A DNA stretch of 64,000 bases from CAWALV01 sp963782965 (GTDB taxonomy: Bacteria > Actinomycetota > Actinomycetes > Acidothermales > Acidothermaceae): the NCBI GenBank assembly GCA_963782965.1, contig CAWALV010000006.1, forward strand, positions 310,001 through 374,000. Direction: 5' to 3'. The translations under genes were made by a program, and so were the position numbers. Positions 34,447 through 45,200 of the stretch are shown piece by piece (position 1 is the first letter of the stretch; the number at the start of each line of letters is the position of its first letter). A model generated the notes under the pieces. It was not told where the DNA came from. It did not search any database and saw only the letters and a list, made by a program, of their open reading frames with translations.

Positions 34447-35949
34447 TCAGCTGCGCCTGCGGATGCGCGGGCCGGCGCCGGCCTTGCTCATCGCGAGCGT
34501 GCCGATCGCGGCGTCCGGGCGGCGCACGGCGTCGTCCAAGAGCGCACCGAGCGCTTCTACCAGCGCGCGCGGCGTGCGCTCCTCGAAGAGCGCCAGGTTG
34601 TATTCGAGGTAACCGCCGATCCCGTCGTCGCGCAACTGGAGTTCGAGCGCGAGGTCGAAGCGGGCGAAGCCGATATCGGGCGAGACCGGCGAACACGCGA
34701 CACCGGGCAGGTCGAGAAGTGCAGGCACGCCGTCGGTGACCCGGAAGTTCACGCAGAACAACGGGTTGTGCGAGAGGTCGCGCGGGGGCGAGACGGCGTC
34801 GACGATTCGATCGAACGGGAGGTCCTGGTGCGCATACGCGGCGAGAGCAGCGTCGCGAGACGTGCGAATCAACTCCCGCATCGTCATCGTGGATTGCGGC
34901 TGAATGCGGATGACGATCGTGTTGGAGAAGAAACCGACGAGACGTTCGAGTTCGACGCGGCTTCGGTTGGCGATGGGCGTGCCGACGCAGATATCGGTGA
35001 CGCCGGCCCAGCGATGCAGCAGCAGGCCGAATGTGGCGAGCAAGGCCATGTATGCCGTGGCCGACTCGGCGCGGCACAAGGTCATCAGTGGCTCGACGAG
35101 CTCGGGGCCGAGCGCGACATCGACCCGGGCGCCGTCGTGGGTGAGGACGGCGGGCCGCGGCAGGTCGGTGGGCAGAGCCAGCAGCGCTGGTGCGCCGGCC
35201 AGATAGTCGCGCCAGAACGCCTGGTGTTGCTCGAGCTTCGCGCCGTCGAGCCTGGCCCGCTGCCAGGCGGCGAAATCGCCGTACTGGATCGGCAGTTCGG
35301 CGAGGGCGGCGTCGCCTTGCTCGCCGGCCGCGCGATAGACGGCAGACACCTCGGCACAAAGGATCTCGTCGGACCACCCGTCGAACGCGATGTGGTGCTC
35401 CATCAGCAGCAGCACCGCGTCGTCGTCGGCCAGCCGTACGAGCAGGAGGCGCATCATGAGGTCGCGCTGGAGGTCGTACGGCTCGCGCGGCGCGTCGCGC
35501 ATCAGCCGTTCGAGCTCGGCTTGGCGCTCGGTGGGATCCAACTCGCGCAGGTCGACGACCGGGAGTGGCAGTCCCCATTCGGTGAGCACGCGCTGGTAGG
35601 GGCGGCCGTCGTCGTCGGGCAACACGGTGCGGATCGCCTCGTGCCTGTCGACCACGACTTCGAAGGCGTGGCGCAGTCTTTCGACATCGAGCGCGCCTTG
35701 CAGGCGCATTCCGACGACCGCGTTGTAGGTGGGATCGCCGGGTGCCATCTTGTCGAGAAACCACAGCCGCTGCTGGGGAAACGAGAGTGGCGCCGGGGTG
35801 CCCGGCGGGCGGCGCGGTATCCGGGCGTCGTCACCACTGGCCTGGCGACGCTGCAGAAGTGCCCGCTCCAGGAGGGCGCGCTTTTCCGGAGGGAGCCGGC
35901 TCAGCCGGCTCCCCAGCGGTTCACCGGGACCGTTCTCGTCGGTGCTCAT
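34447..35949 (-). CDS. Free-standing NRPS condensation domain
   Basis: 500 residues, a complete C domain and nothing else. The shared SPEKRALLERALLQ-type N-terminal helix (here PPEKRALLERALLQ) is followed by LSFPQQRLWFLDKM (C1), RHEAIRT (C2), MEHHIAFDGWSDE (C3, intact HHxxxDG), YGDFAAWQR (C4), VGFFSNT (C5), HQDLPFDRIVD (C6) and SHNPLFCVNF (C7). ATG at 35949 overlaps the stop of the Asp NRPS by ATGA. It may supply the condensation step between the Asp-loaded carrier and the next module, compensating for the altered HHxxxDE of the downstream Gly module, or catalyse an initiation or capping step. The choice between these is open. Confidence 0.88.
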   Translation of the reverse strand: MSTDENGPGEPLGSRLSRLPPEKRALLERALLQRRQASGDDARIPRRPPGTPAPLSFPQQRLWFLDKMAPGDPTYNAVVGMRLQGALDVERLRHAFEVVVDRHEAIRTVLPDDDGRPYQRVLTEWGLPLPVVDLRELDPTERQAELERLMRDAPREPYDLQRDLMMRLLLVRLADDDAVLLLMEHHIAFDGWSDEILCAEVSAVYRAAGEQGDAALAELPIQYGDFAAWQRARLDGAKLEQHQAFWRDYLAGAPALLALPTDLPRPAVLTHDGARVDVALGPELVEPLMTLCRAESATAYMALLATFGLLLHRWAGVTDICVGTPIANRSRVELERLVGFFSNTIVIRIQPQSTMTMRELIRTSRDAALAAYAHQDLPFDRIVDAVSPPRDLSHNPLFCVNFRVTDGVPALLDLPGVACSPVSPDIGFARFDLALELQLRDDGIGGYLEYNLALFEERTPRALVEALGALLDDAVRRPDAAIGTLAMSKAGAGPRIRRRS

Positions 35950-38900
35950 GCACCTTCGGCTGGGCCGGGCTCGCCCGCGAGCAGGCGAGCAGCTTCTTCG
36001 TCGCTCATGTTCTCGATATCGCCCAGCAGCGTTTCGAGGCTGGCGTCTCCACCGGCCATCTCCGCTCGCACCATCGCGGCCAGCGTCGCGACAGTAGGTG
36101 ACACGAACAGGGAGTGCAGCGGCAGTTGGACACCGAAGTCGCGCAGCACGCGGGCGATGACCTGAGCGGCCAGCAGCGAGTGGCCGCCGAGAGAGAAGAA
36201 GTCGTCCTCGACGCCCACTTGCGGCAAGCCGAGTAGTTCCATCCACACCCCGGCGATCTTCTCTTCGACCTCATCGCGGGGCGCGACGTACGACGACTCA
36301 TCGGAGAGCCGGACCGTGGCCGGGTCGGGCAGCGCCTTTCGGTCGAGCTTCCCGTTCGCTGTCAACGGCATCGATTCGATGGGCAGGATCAGCGACGGCA
36401 CCATGTGGCTCGGCAGTCGGTCGCCGACGAAGACCCGCAACGCGTCGGCGTCGGCTGCGGTGGAGACGTCGCCGACGACGTAGGCGACCAGTCGAAGGTC
36501 ACCGCTCGGGTCGGGTTGGGGCACCACCGCGGCCTGCCGGACCGTGCCGTGACCTTCCAGCACTTGCTCGACCTCACCGGGCTCGACCCGGTAACCCCGG
36601 ATTTTCACCTGGCCGTCGAGCCTGCCGAGGAACTCGACCGAGCCGTCGGTGAGGCGCCGCACGAGGTCGCCGGTGCGATACATGCGGCCCCCGAGCGGGT
36701 CGGCGACGAACCGCTCGGCCGTCAGGTCGTCTCGGCCGATGTATCCGCGAGCGACACCGGCACCGCCGATGCACAACTCACCGGTCATGCCGTGCGGGAC
36801 GGGTGCGCCGTGCGGGTCGAGGACGTAGGCGCGGTAGCCGGGCAGCGGTACGCCGATGGGTACTGTCGCGCTGTCGTCGCGCTGCTCTCCACGGGCGACG
36901 GCGTAGGTGAGCGCGCCGATCGTCGTTTCGGTGGGTCCGTAGTGGTTGGCGATCGCGCAGGTACCGAGTGCCTCGACCTGCCGGACGAGCTCCCAGGGCA
37001 AGGCTTCGCCGCCCACGACGAGAAGCTTGCGCGGCAGCACCCCGGCGCCGCCGGCCAACAGCGCGCGCAGGTGGGACGGCGTGATCTTCAGGACGTCGAC
37101 GGGATGCTGCTCGCTCCACTGCGCGTAGGCGACGGCATCGACCGCTACCTCGGCCGGGACGACGTGCAGCGCCCCGCCGCCGGCGAGCGCGAGCACGATC
37201 GCAGTGTTTCCGAGGTCGGTGCTGACGGAGGTCACGATCGCCACGTCGAGCCCGTCGGCCTGGCCGCCGAGCAGCCGGTCGCGCGCCGCCGGAGTGTAGG
37301 CGAGCAGGTTCGCGTGCGTGACGCCGACACCCTTGGGTTGGCCGGTCGACCCGGAGGTGTAGATCACGTAGGCGAGATCGGCCGGCTCGGTGACGTTGTC
37401 GGGCGCCGCGTCGGCTTGCGACTCCAGCGTGCCGTCGTCGAGGACGACGACCTCTGAGTCGGCCGGCACCTGCTCGAGGAGTGCGTTGACCGTGACGACG
37501 ATGCGCGCACCGGAGTCGGACATCTGAAACGACAGGCGCTCGGCCGGGTGATCAGCGTGTAGCGGCAGGTACGCCGCCCCTGCCTTGAGGACGCCGAGCA
37601 GTGCGACGACGAGGTCGGCGCGTCGATCGAGCAGGAGGGCGACCGGAACGTTGCGGGTGGCGCCCTGCGCGCGCAGCGCGTTCGCGAGGCGATTGCTGCG
37701 CGTCTCCAGCTCGCCGTATGTGAGAGTGGCATCGCCGGCTACCACCGCGGTACGAGCGGAATTGCGCGCCGCGGCGCGGGCCACCAACTCGTGGAACGAC
37801 TTCACGTCGAGATCGCGCGCGGAAGGCGTGGCACTCGCGGAGAGCTCGGCCTGGCGGTCGGCGTCCGACCACAGCGGCAGCACGTCGACCGGTGTGCTTG
37901 CAGCCGCGGCACGAAGCGCCTCCAGGAACGGCGGCAAGTGACGGACGAGCGCCGCGACCTCGTTGCGGTCGCCGACGATGGTCGCGTGCGCTTGGCTGCC
38001 GTCGTCGACGATCGCGACTCGCAGGTTGGTCGGCGCCGGGGAGTCGAGCCGGTCTACGACTCGCATGCCGAGGGAACCCGCGGTGGATTCAGCCGGCAGC
38101 TCGTCGAAGGACACGACGGCCACGGCGGCTGACGCCGCGGTGGCGGCCGGCCGCAGGGCATGCTGGGCGGCGCCGGAGCGGGAGGCCGTGACGCGCCGGA
38201 CCTGGTCGGCGAACGGTGTCGTCGTCTCAGCGAGCCGAATCGGTGCGGCGATCGTGTACGGGCCGATCGCGCCGCTCAGCTCGGCGTCTTGGCGACCGTC
38301 GACGGTAACCGCGACGACGACCTCGGACGTGTCGGACTGCGCGTGCAGCCGAGCGACGACCGACGCCGCAGCGGCGCACCAGACGTCAGCGACGTCGGCG
38401 CCCAGCGACGCGGCCATCTCGGCAACGGCGGTGCGCGCGGCGTCGGTCAGTGGGAGTTCTTCCACGACGGGCGGCTCGCCGGACAGGCGCACCGGGTCGC
38501 CGGCGCCCTCGCGCCGCCAGTGCGATTCGGCGGCGAGCACGCTGGCATCACCGGCGCCGAGCATCTCCTGTTGCCAGGCGGCGAAGTCGGCATACTGCAG
38601 GGGTTCGGTGTCGGCGTCCGGCGCACCGCCGCAGGCGGCAAGCGCTGCCAAGCCGACCGCTGTCAGCGATGCGGCGTCGGCGATCGCCGCCGGAGCTGTG
38701 AGAACCAAGAGGTCGCGGGCCGGATCGGCGTTGCCTTTCGCGATGTAGGCCCGCAGCCCGTCGTCCGAGCTGTTGGCGAAGGGCTCCAGCGCGGGCGCCT
38801 CGGCGGGTTGCGACCACTCGACCGTGGCGTCGGGGTCGACGACCTGCATCGGCACCCTCAGCCCTTCGGGCGTGCGGAAGCGAGTGCGCAGGATCTCGTA

Positions 38901-39053
38901 GCGCTCGACCAGCGTCGCGAGTGCCGACCGCAGCGCGGCTGCGTCGACGGTGCCGCTGATCTCGATCACCGCACGCGTTGCGGGCAGCCGCCCGGCCGCG
39001 GGCTGCAGGAGCGTGCGCTGCTGCACGGACAGGTCGAAACCAGTGCTTTCCAT
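35946..39053 (-). CDS. NRPS, degenerate C-A-PCP (Asp-specific initiation module)
   Basis: 1035 residues. The first ~400 residues keep the outline of a C domain, but its active site reads APAAIADAA instead of HHxxxDG, so it should not condense. The A domain has YTSGSTGQPKG. Pocket residues by hand alignment are D-L-T-K-V-G-H-I-G-K, identical to the published Asp code. A PCP with GGHSL follows near 970, and a tail DIENMSDEEAARLLAG resembles a docking helix. An inactive leading C plus a single A-PCP suggests chain initiation with Asp, the likely substrate of the SyrP-like hydroxylase. The ATG at 39053 is chosen for its GGGGGGAA site; the in-frame start at 39119 lacks one. Confidence 0.92.
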   Translation of the reverse strand: MESTGFDLSVQQRTLLQPAAGRLPATRAVIEISGTVDAAALRSALATLVERYEILRTRFRTPEGLRVPMQVVDPDATVEWSQPAEAPALEPFANSSDDGLRAYIAKGNADPARDLLVLTAPAAIADAASLTAVGLAALAACGGAPDADTEPLQYADFAAWQQEMLGAGDASVLAAESHWRREGAGDPVRLSGEPPVVEELPLTDAARTAVAEMAASLGADVADVWCAAAASVVARLHAQSDTSEVVVAVTVDGRQDAELSGAIGPYTIAAPIRLAETTTPFADQVRRVTASRSGAAQHALRPAATAASAAVAVVSFDELPAESTAGSLGMRVVDRLDSPAPTNLRVAIVDDGSQAHATIVGDRNEVAALVRHLPPFLEALRAAAASTPVDVLPLWSDADRQAELSASATPSARDLDVKSFHELVARAAARNSARTAVVAGDATLTYGELETRSNRLANALRAQGATRNVPVALLLDRRADLVVALLGVLKAGAAYLPLHADHPAERLSFQMSDSGARIVVTVNALLEQVPADSEVVVLDDGTLESQADAAPDNVTEPADLAYVIYTSGSTGQPKGVGVTHANLLAYTPAARDRLLGGQADGLDVAIVTSVSTDLGNTAIVLALAGGGALHVVPAEVAVDAVAYAQWSEQHPVDVLKITPSHLRALLAGGAGVLPRKLLVVGGEALPWELVRQVEALGTCAIANHYGPTETTIGALTYAVARGEQRDDSATVPIGVPLPGYRAYVLDPHGAPVPHGMTGELCIGGAGVARGYIGRDDLTAERFVADPLGGRMYRTGDLVRRLTDGSVEFLGRLDGQVKIRGYRVEPGEVEQVLEGHGTVRQAAVVPQPDPSGDLRLVAYVVGDVSTAADADALRVFVGDRLPSHMVPSLILPIESMPLTANGKLDRKALPDPATVRLSDESSYVAPRDEVEEKIAGVWMELLGLPQVGVEDDFFSLGGHSLLAAQVIARVLRDFGVQLPLHSLFVSPTVATLAAMVRAEMAGGDASLETLLGDIENMSDEEAARLLAGEPGPAEGA

Positions 39054-39264
39054 ATGGGTTCCCCCCCAATGGTGGTCGGCGGGCAGGCTCCACGCCGACT
39101 GGGCTTTCGGCTCAGGCAAGAAAAGTCTCTTCGTAGGCTAGCGATCCGCCGCGCTACGCGCTGCCCCTACGGCTGGACTCGGGACGAATGGCCTACGAAG
39201 TCGCCCGGATGGCGGGCTGCTGCGGCCACCCCGGCGGCCGTGCACCGGCCGCGTGATCGCCGAT

Positions 39265-42200
39265 TCACGCGGGTCGTAGGGCGAAGAGGAGGGCGACGGC
39301 GTTGCTGGTGGTGCCGGTGACGGTGGCGGTGATGGCCCCGGTGGGTCCGGGGCTGGTTTGGGTGGTGTCGTAGACGTAGATGTGGGGTGCGTTGAGCAGG
39401 GTGGTGCCGCTGGTTTCGAAGCGTTTGGTGAAGCCGGCGGGTGCGGTGGTGATGGTGTTGGTGGAGCCGGAGACGATCAGCACGTAGACCAGGGTGGCGC
39501 CGGGGATGTCGGTGGTCAGGCTGGGTGCGGTGGTGGTTTTGGTGGCGCTGGTGGGGGTGGCGTCGTAGGGGTTGGTGGTATCGACCCCGGCGTATTCCAA
39601 GACACCGAGCACCAGGTTGGTCCAGGGGCTGGTGGTCCATTGGTAGGTGGCGCCGGAGTCGTTGGCGGCGGTGCGGTGGTTGACCAGGGCGCGCATGTCG
39701 GAGGAGTTGTGCCCTGAGGCGACGTCGAGGTCGGGGCTGGTCGGCCAGCCGGTGGGCTGGTTCCAGTTCTCTTGGCTGCCCTTGGCATCACCCAACAACG
39801 CCAACAGCAGATCCCCGTCGTTGATACCACCCGACAACGCCGCAGTGATCGTGCCACCGTTGTTCGTCAACGCCGACCCGGCCACCTGCACAAACGAAAT
39901 CGACCCCGTCGCCCCTGCGCTTGGGGTGACCGTGTTGGACGGGGTGGATTCGGGGCTGTTGCCGAGGGTGTTGGTGGCGTGCACGGTGAAGGTGTAGGCG
40001 GTGCCGTTGGTCAACCCGCCGATGCTGGCACTCGTGGTCGAACCGTTGATGGTTGTTGCGGTCGCCCCGCCGGGGCTGGCGGTGACGGTGTAGCCGGTGA
40101 TCGCCGATCCGCCGTTGGAGGCCGGCGGGCGTCCAGCTGATGCTGGCTTGGGTGTCACCGGCGGTGGCGGTCACGCTGGTGGGTGCGCCGGGGATCGTCG
40201 TCGCCGCGGTGGGGGTGACCGCGTTCGACGGGGCCGATTCGGGGCTGTTGCCGATGGTGTTGGTGGCGTGCACGGTGAAGGTGTAGGCGGTGCCGTTGGT
40301 CAACCCGCTGATCGTGGTGGTGGTGGTCGAGCCGTTGACGGTGGCGGTGATGTTGCCCGGGGTGGATGTCACCGTGTAGCCGGTGATCGCCGATCCGCCG
40401 TTGGAGACCGGCGCCGCCCAACTCACACTCGCCTGCCCATTACCCGCGCTGGCCACCACATTCGTCGGTGCGCCGGGCACCGTCGCCGGCGCGGTGGGGG
40501 TGACCGCGTTGGACGGGGCGGATTCGGGGCTGTTGCCGATGGTGTTGGTGGCGTGCACGGTGAAGGTGTAGGCGGTGCCGTTGGTCAACCCGCTGATCGT
40601 GGTGGTGGTGGTCGAACCGTTGACGGTGGCACTCGCCCCACCGGGGCTGGCGGTCACCGTGTAGCCGGTGATCGCCGATCCGCCGTCAGAGACCGGCGCC
40701 GCCCAACTCACACTCGCTTGCCCATTACCCGCGCTGGCCACCACATTCGTCGGCGCACCAGGCACCGTCGCCGATCCGCCCGCCGCGGGTCGTAGGGCGA
40801 AGAGGAGGGCGACGGCGTTGCTGGTGGTGCCGGTGACGGTGGCGGTGATGGCCCCGGTGGGTCCGGGGCTGGTTTGGGTGGTGTCGTAGACGTAGATGTG
40901 GGGTGCGTTGAGCAGGGTGGTGCCGCTGGTTTCGAAGCGTTTGGTGAAGCCGGCGGGTGCGGTGGTGATGGTGTTGGTGGAGCCGGAGACGATCAGCACG
41001 TAGACCAGGGTGGTGCCGGGGATGTCGGTGGTCAGGCTGGGTGCGGTGGTGGTTTTGGTGGCGCTGGTGGGGGTGGCGTCGTAGGGGTTGGTGGTATCGA
41101 CCCCGGCGTATTCCAAGACACCGAGCACCAGGTTGGTCCAGGGGCTGGTGGTCCATTGGTAGGTGGCGCCGGAGTCGTTGGCGGCGGTGCGGTGGTTGAC
41201 CAGGGCGCGCATGTCGGAGGAGTTGTGCCCTGAGGCGACGTCGAGGTCGGGGCTGGTCGGCCAGCCGGTGGGCTGGTTCCAGTTCTCTTGGCTGCCCTTG
41301 GCATCACCCAACAACGCCAACAGCAGATCCCCGTCGTTGATACCACCCGACAACGCCGCAGTGATCGTGCCACCGTTGTTCGTCAACGCCGACCCGGCCA
41401 CCTGCACAAACGAAATCGACCCCGTCGCCCCTGCGCTTGGGGTGACCGTGTTGGACGGGGTGGATTCGGGGCTGTTGCCGAGGGTGTTGGTGGCGTGCAC
41501 GGTGAAGGTGTAGGCGGTGCCGTTGGTCAACCCGCCGATGCTGGCACTCGTGGTCGAACCGTTGATGGTTGTTGCGGTCGCCCCGCCGGGGCTGGCGGTG
41601 ACGGTGTAGCCGGTGATCGCCGATCCGCCGTTGGAGGCCGGCGGGCTCCAGCTGATGCTGGCTTGGGTGTCACCGGCGGTGGCGGTCACGCTGGTGGGTG
41701 CGCCGGGGATCGTCGTCGCCGCGGTGGGGGTGACCGCGTTCGACGGGGCCGATTCGGGGCTGTTGCCGATGGTGTTGGTGGCGTGCACGGTGAAGGTGTA
41801 GGCGGTGCCGTTGGTCAACCCGCTGATCGTGGTGGTGGTGGTCGAGCCGTTGACGGTGGCGGTGATGTTGCCCGGGGTGGATGTCACCGTGTAGCCGGTG
41901 ATCGCCGATCCGCCGTTGGAGACCGGCGCCGCCCAACTCACACTCGCCTGCCCATTACCCGCGCTGGCCACCACATTCGTCGGTGCGCCGGGCACCGTCG
42001 CCGGCGCGCTCGGGGTGACCGCGTTCGACGGGGCCGATTCGGGGCTGTTGCCGATGGTGTTGGTGGCGTGCACGGTGAAGGTGTAGGCGGTGCCGTTGGT
42101 CAACCCGCTGATCGTGGTGGTGGTGGTCGAACCGTTGACGGTGGCACTCGCCCCACCGGGGCTGGCGGTCACCGTGTAGCCGCTGATCGCCGATCCGCCG

Positions 42201-45200
42201 TCAGAGACCGGCGCCGCCCAACTCACACTCGCTTGCCCATTACCCGCGCTGGCCACCACATTCGTCGGCGCACCAGGCACCGTCGCCGACGCCGTGATCG
42301 TCGCCTTGCCGCTCAACCGCGCAAGGGTCGCCCCGACGACGTTGGTCAGCTGCAGGGAGAACGTCTTGCCCGGCGCCGTCCCGTTGCCGTTGACCGGGAC
42401 ACGCACGAGCACCGCTTGGCTGCCCGCCGGGATCGTCAACGTGCCGCCGGTCGAGACGTAGTCCCCGGCGGCAGCCGTTGCCGTGCCGTCGGCGGTCGCA
42501 AAGTTGGCGGTGACCGTCGAGCTCTGCACTGCCGAGAGCTGAACCTGGAAGAGCGCATACGTCTGGTTGCCGGTCGACGGTTCAACGACGGAGGTGTCAC
42601 CGACCGCCAGAGTGTCCGGGCCGACGGTTGCGGCGTACATGCTCTGCTGGAACGTCGATCCTGTCGGCTTCGGTTGCGCGATCGGGAAGAACACCAAAGT
42701 GTTGCCGTTGTTGAAGGTCGCCCCGAAGTAGTCGCCAACCATCTGCCCGATCGATGTCGGCAGCCAGCTGGGATCTTCTGGGGTCGGCGTCATCGTGGTC
42801 GGTCCGGTCCACGTCAGGCCGGCATCGCTCGATGTGACCACTCCGACATTGAGCTGGCACGTCGGCTGCCCGGAACCGCCGCAGGCCGCGACTGGGTAGT
42901 AGTGGTAGAGGAGTGAGAGCTTCGTGGTGCTGCCCGAGGTGTTGGCGTCAACGGCGAGCGCCGGCAGGAATCGGTCGACGGTGCTCGTCGCGGGGTCGAG
43001 GGCGATCCGGGTGATCGTCGACCACGTCGCTCCGGCGTCGGTCGACGTCGTCAGGACGAGATCGTTCGACGCGCAGCCGGCGCGGAAACGGCAGTCGGCC
43101 CAGACCGTGTAAACCACGCCGTCGGCGCCGACGCCGACCGTCGGCTTGGCGTGATAACGCATGCTGGTCGGCACGTGCTTTTGTACGGTCGCGAACGTCA
43201 CCGGGTCGGTGAGGGTGGCGCCGCCGTCCGTCGACCGGAAGGCGAGCATGTGCTTTTCGGTGAAGTCGGTCGCGACGACGACGAGAGTGCCGTTCGGCTC
43301 GACGACGGGCTGCACGTTGTAGCCGGCAACGCTTGTCGGAGTGCCGATGGGAGCGCTCCAGGTGATGCCGCCGTCCGTCGACTTGCTGAGCCGGAACGCT
43401 TCGTTGGCCGTCGTTTGTTGCCACAACGCATAGCACGTGCCCTTGTAGGGGCTCGCGGGTTGGTTGTCGCAGGTGAGCCAGGACTTGTCGGGCTCGCCGG
43501 TCGCGATCACCGAGACGGGTGCGCTCCAGGTGATCCCGTCAGAGGACCGGATGACGTAGAGCTGTTGCTCGACGTAGCTGCTTCCGATGAGGCCGACGCC
43601 GAGCGTGGCGATCATCCACTGGCCGTGCACGGAGTCGTAACTCACGCTCTGGTCGACCGTGCGGGGCCATGTTCCTCCGCCGGCCGTCGTCACGCCGGCC
43701 ACCATCCCTGACTGCCAGGACGCGCCGCCGTCGAGCGAGGTCGCCCAACCCATGTTCTCCGCGCTACCGCCGCCGCTGTAGCGGCCGACCTGGAATGCGG
43801 TGACGGTGGTGTTGCCCCACGAGAATGCAGCCGATTCCACCTCGGTCGCATGCTGCGCACCTGATCCCGTGTAGGGGTCGGTACTGATCTGCTGCGGTAG
43901 GACGAGACCGGGATCGATCGGCGAGGTTGGCACGACGGTCGCGCCTGCGGGCGCCGGGGTGACCGTGTTGGACGGGGTGGATTCGGGGCTGTTGCCGATG
44001 GTGTTGGTGGCGTGCACGGTGAAGGTGTAGGTGGTGCCGTTGGTCAGCCCGCTGATCGTGGTGGTGGTGGAGCCGTTGACGGTGGCGGTTGTTCCGCCGG
44101 GGCTGGCGGTGACGGTGTAGCCGGTGATCGCCGATCCGCCGTTGGAGGTGGGCGCCGTCCAGCTGATGCTGGCTTGGGTGTCACCGGCTGTGGCGGTGAC
44201 GTTGGTGGGTGCGCCGGGGATCGTCGTCGCCGCGGTGGGGGTGACGGTGTTGGACGGGGCGGATTCGGGACTGTTGCCGATGGTGTTGGTGGCGTGCACG
44301 GTGAAGGTGTAGGCGGTGCCGTTGGTCAACCCGCCGATCGTGGCACTCGTGGTCGAACCGTTGATGGTTGTTGCGGTCGCCCCGCCGGGGCTGGCGGTGA
44401 CGGTGTAGCCGGTGATCGGTGAACCGCCGTTGGAGGCCGGCGGGCTCCAGCTGATGCTGGCTTGGGTGTCACCGGCGGTGGCTGTGACGTTGGTGGGTGG
44501 GCCGGGGATCGTCGTTGCCGTGGTGGGGGTGACGGTGTTGGACGGTGCGGATTCGGGGCTGTTGCCGATGGTGTTGGTGGCGTGCACGGTGAAGGTGTAG
44601 GCGGTGCCGTTGGTCAACCCGCCGATGCTGGCACTCGTGGTCGAACCGTTGATGGTTGTTGCGGTCGCCCCGCCGGGGCTGGCGGTGACGGTGTAGCCGG
44701 TGATCGCCGATCCGCCGTTGGAGGCCGGCGGGCTCCAGCTGATGCTGGCTTGGGTGTCACCGGCGGTGGCGGTCACGTTGGTGGGTGCGCCGGGGATCGT
44801 CGTCGCCGCGGTGGGGGTGACCGCGTTCGACGGGGCCGATTCGGGGCTGTTGCCGATGGTGTTGGTGGCGTGCACGGTGAAGGTGTAGGCGGTGCCGTTG
44901 GTCAACCCGCTGATCGTGGTGGTGGTGGTCGAGCCGTTGACGGTGGCGGTGATGTTGCCCGGGGTGGATGTCACCGTGTAGCCGGTGATCGCCGATCCGC
45001 CGTTGGAGACCGGCGCCGCCCAACTCACACTCGCCTGCCCATTACCCGCGCTGGCCACCACATTCGTCGGTGCGCCGGGCACCGTCGCCGGCGCGCTCGG
45101 GGTGACCGCGTTGGACGGGGCCGATTCGGGGCTGTTGCCGATGGTGTTGGTGGCGTGCACGGTGAAGGTGTAGGCGGTGCCGTTGGTCAACCCGCTGATC

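Noticed and set aside
36246..39119. Longer starts for the free-standing C domain (36246) and the Asp NRPS (39119).
   Set aside because: The extensions lack ribosome sites and, for the C domain, overlap the end of the Asp NRPS with low-complexity residues. ATG at 35949 (ATGA overlap) and ATG at 39053 (GGGGGG site) are better.
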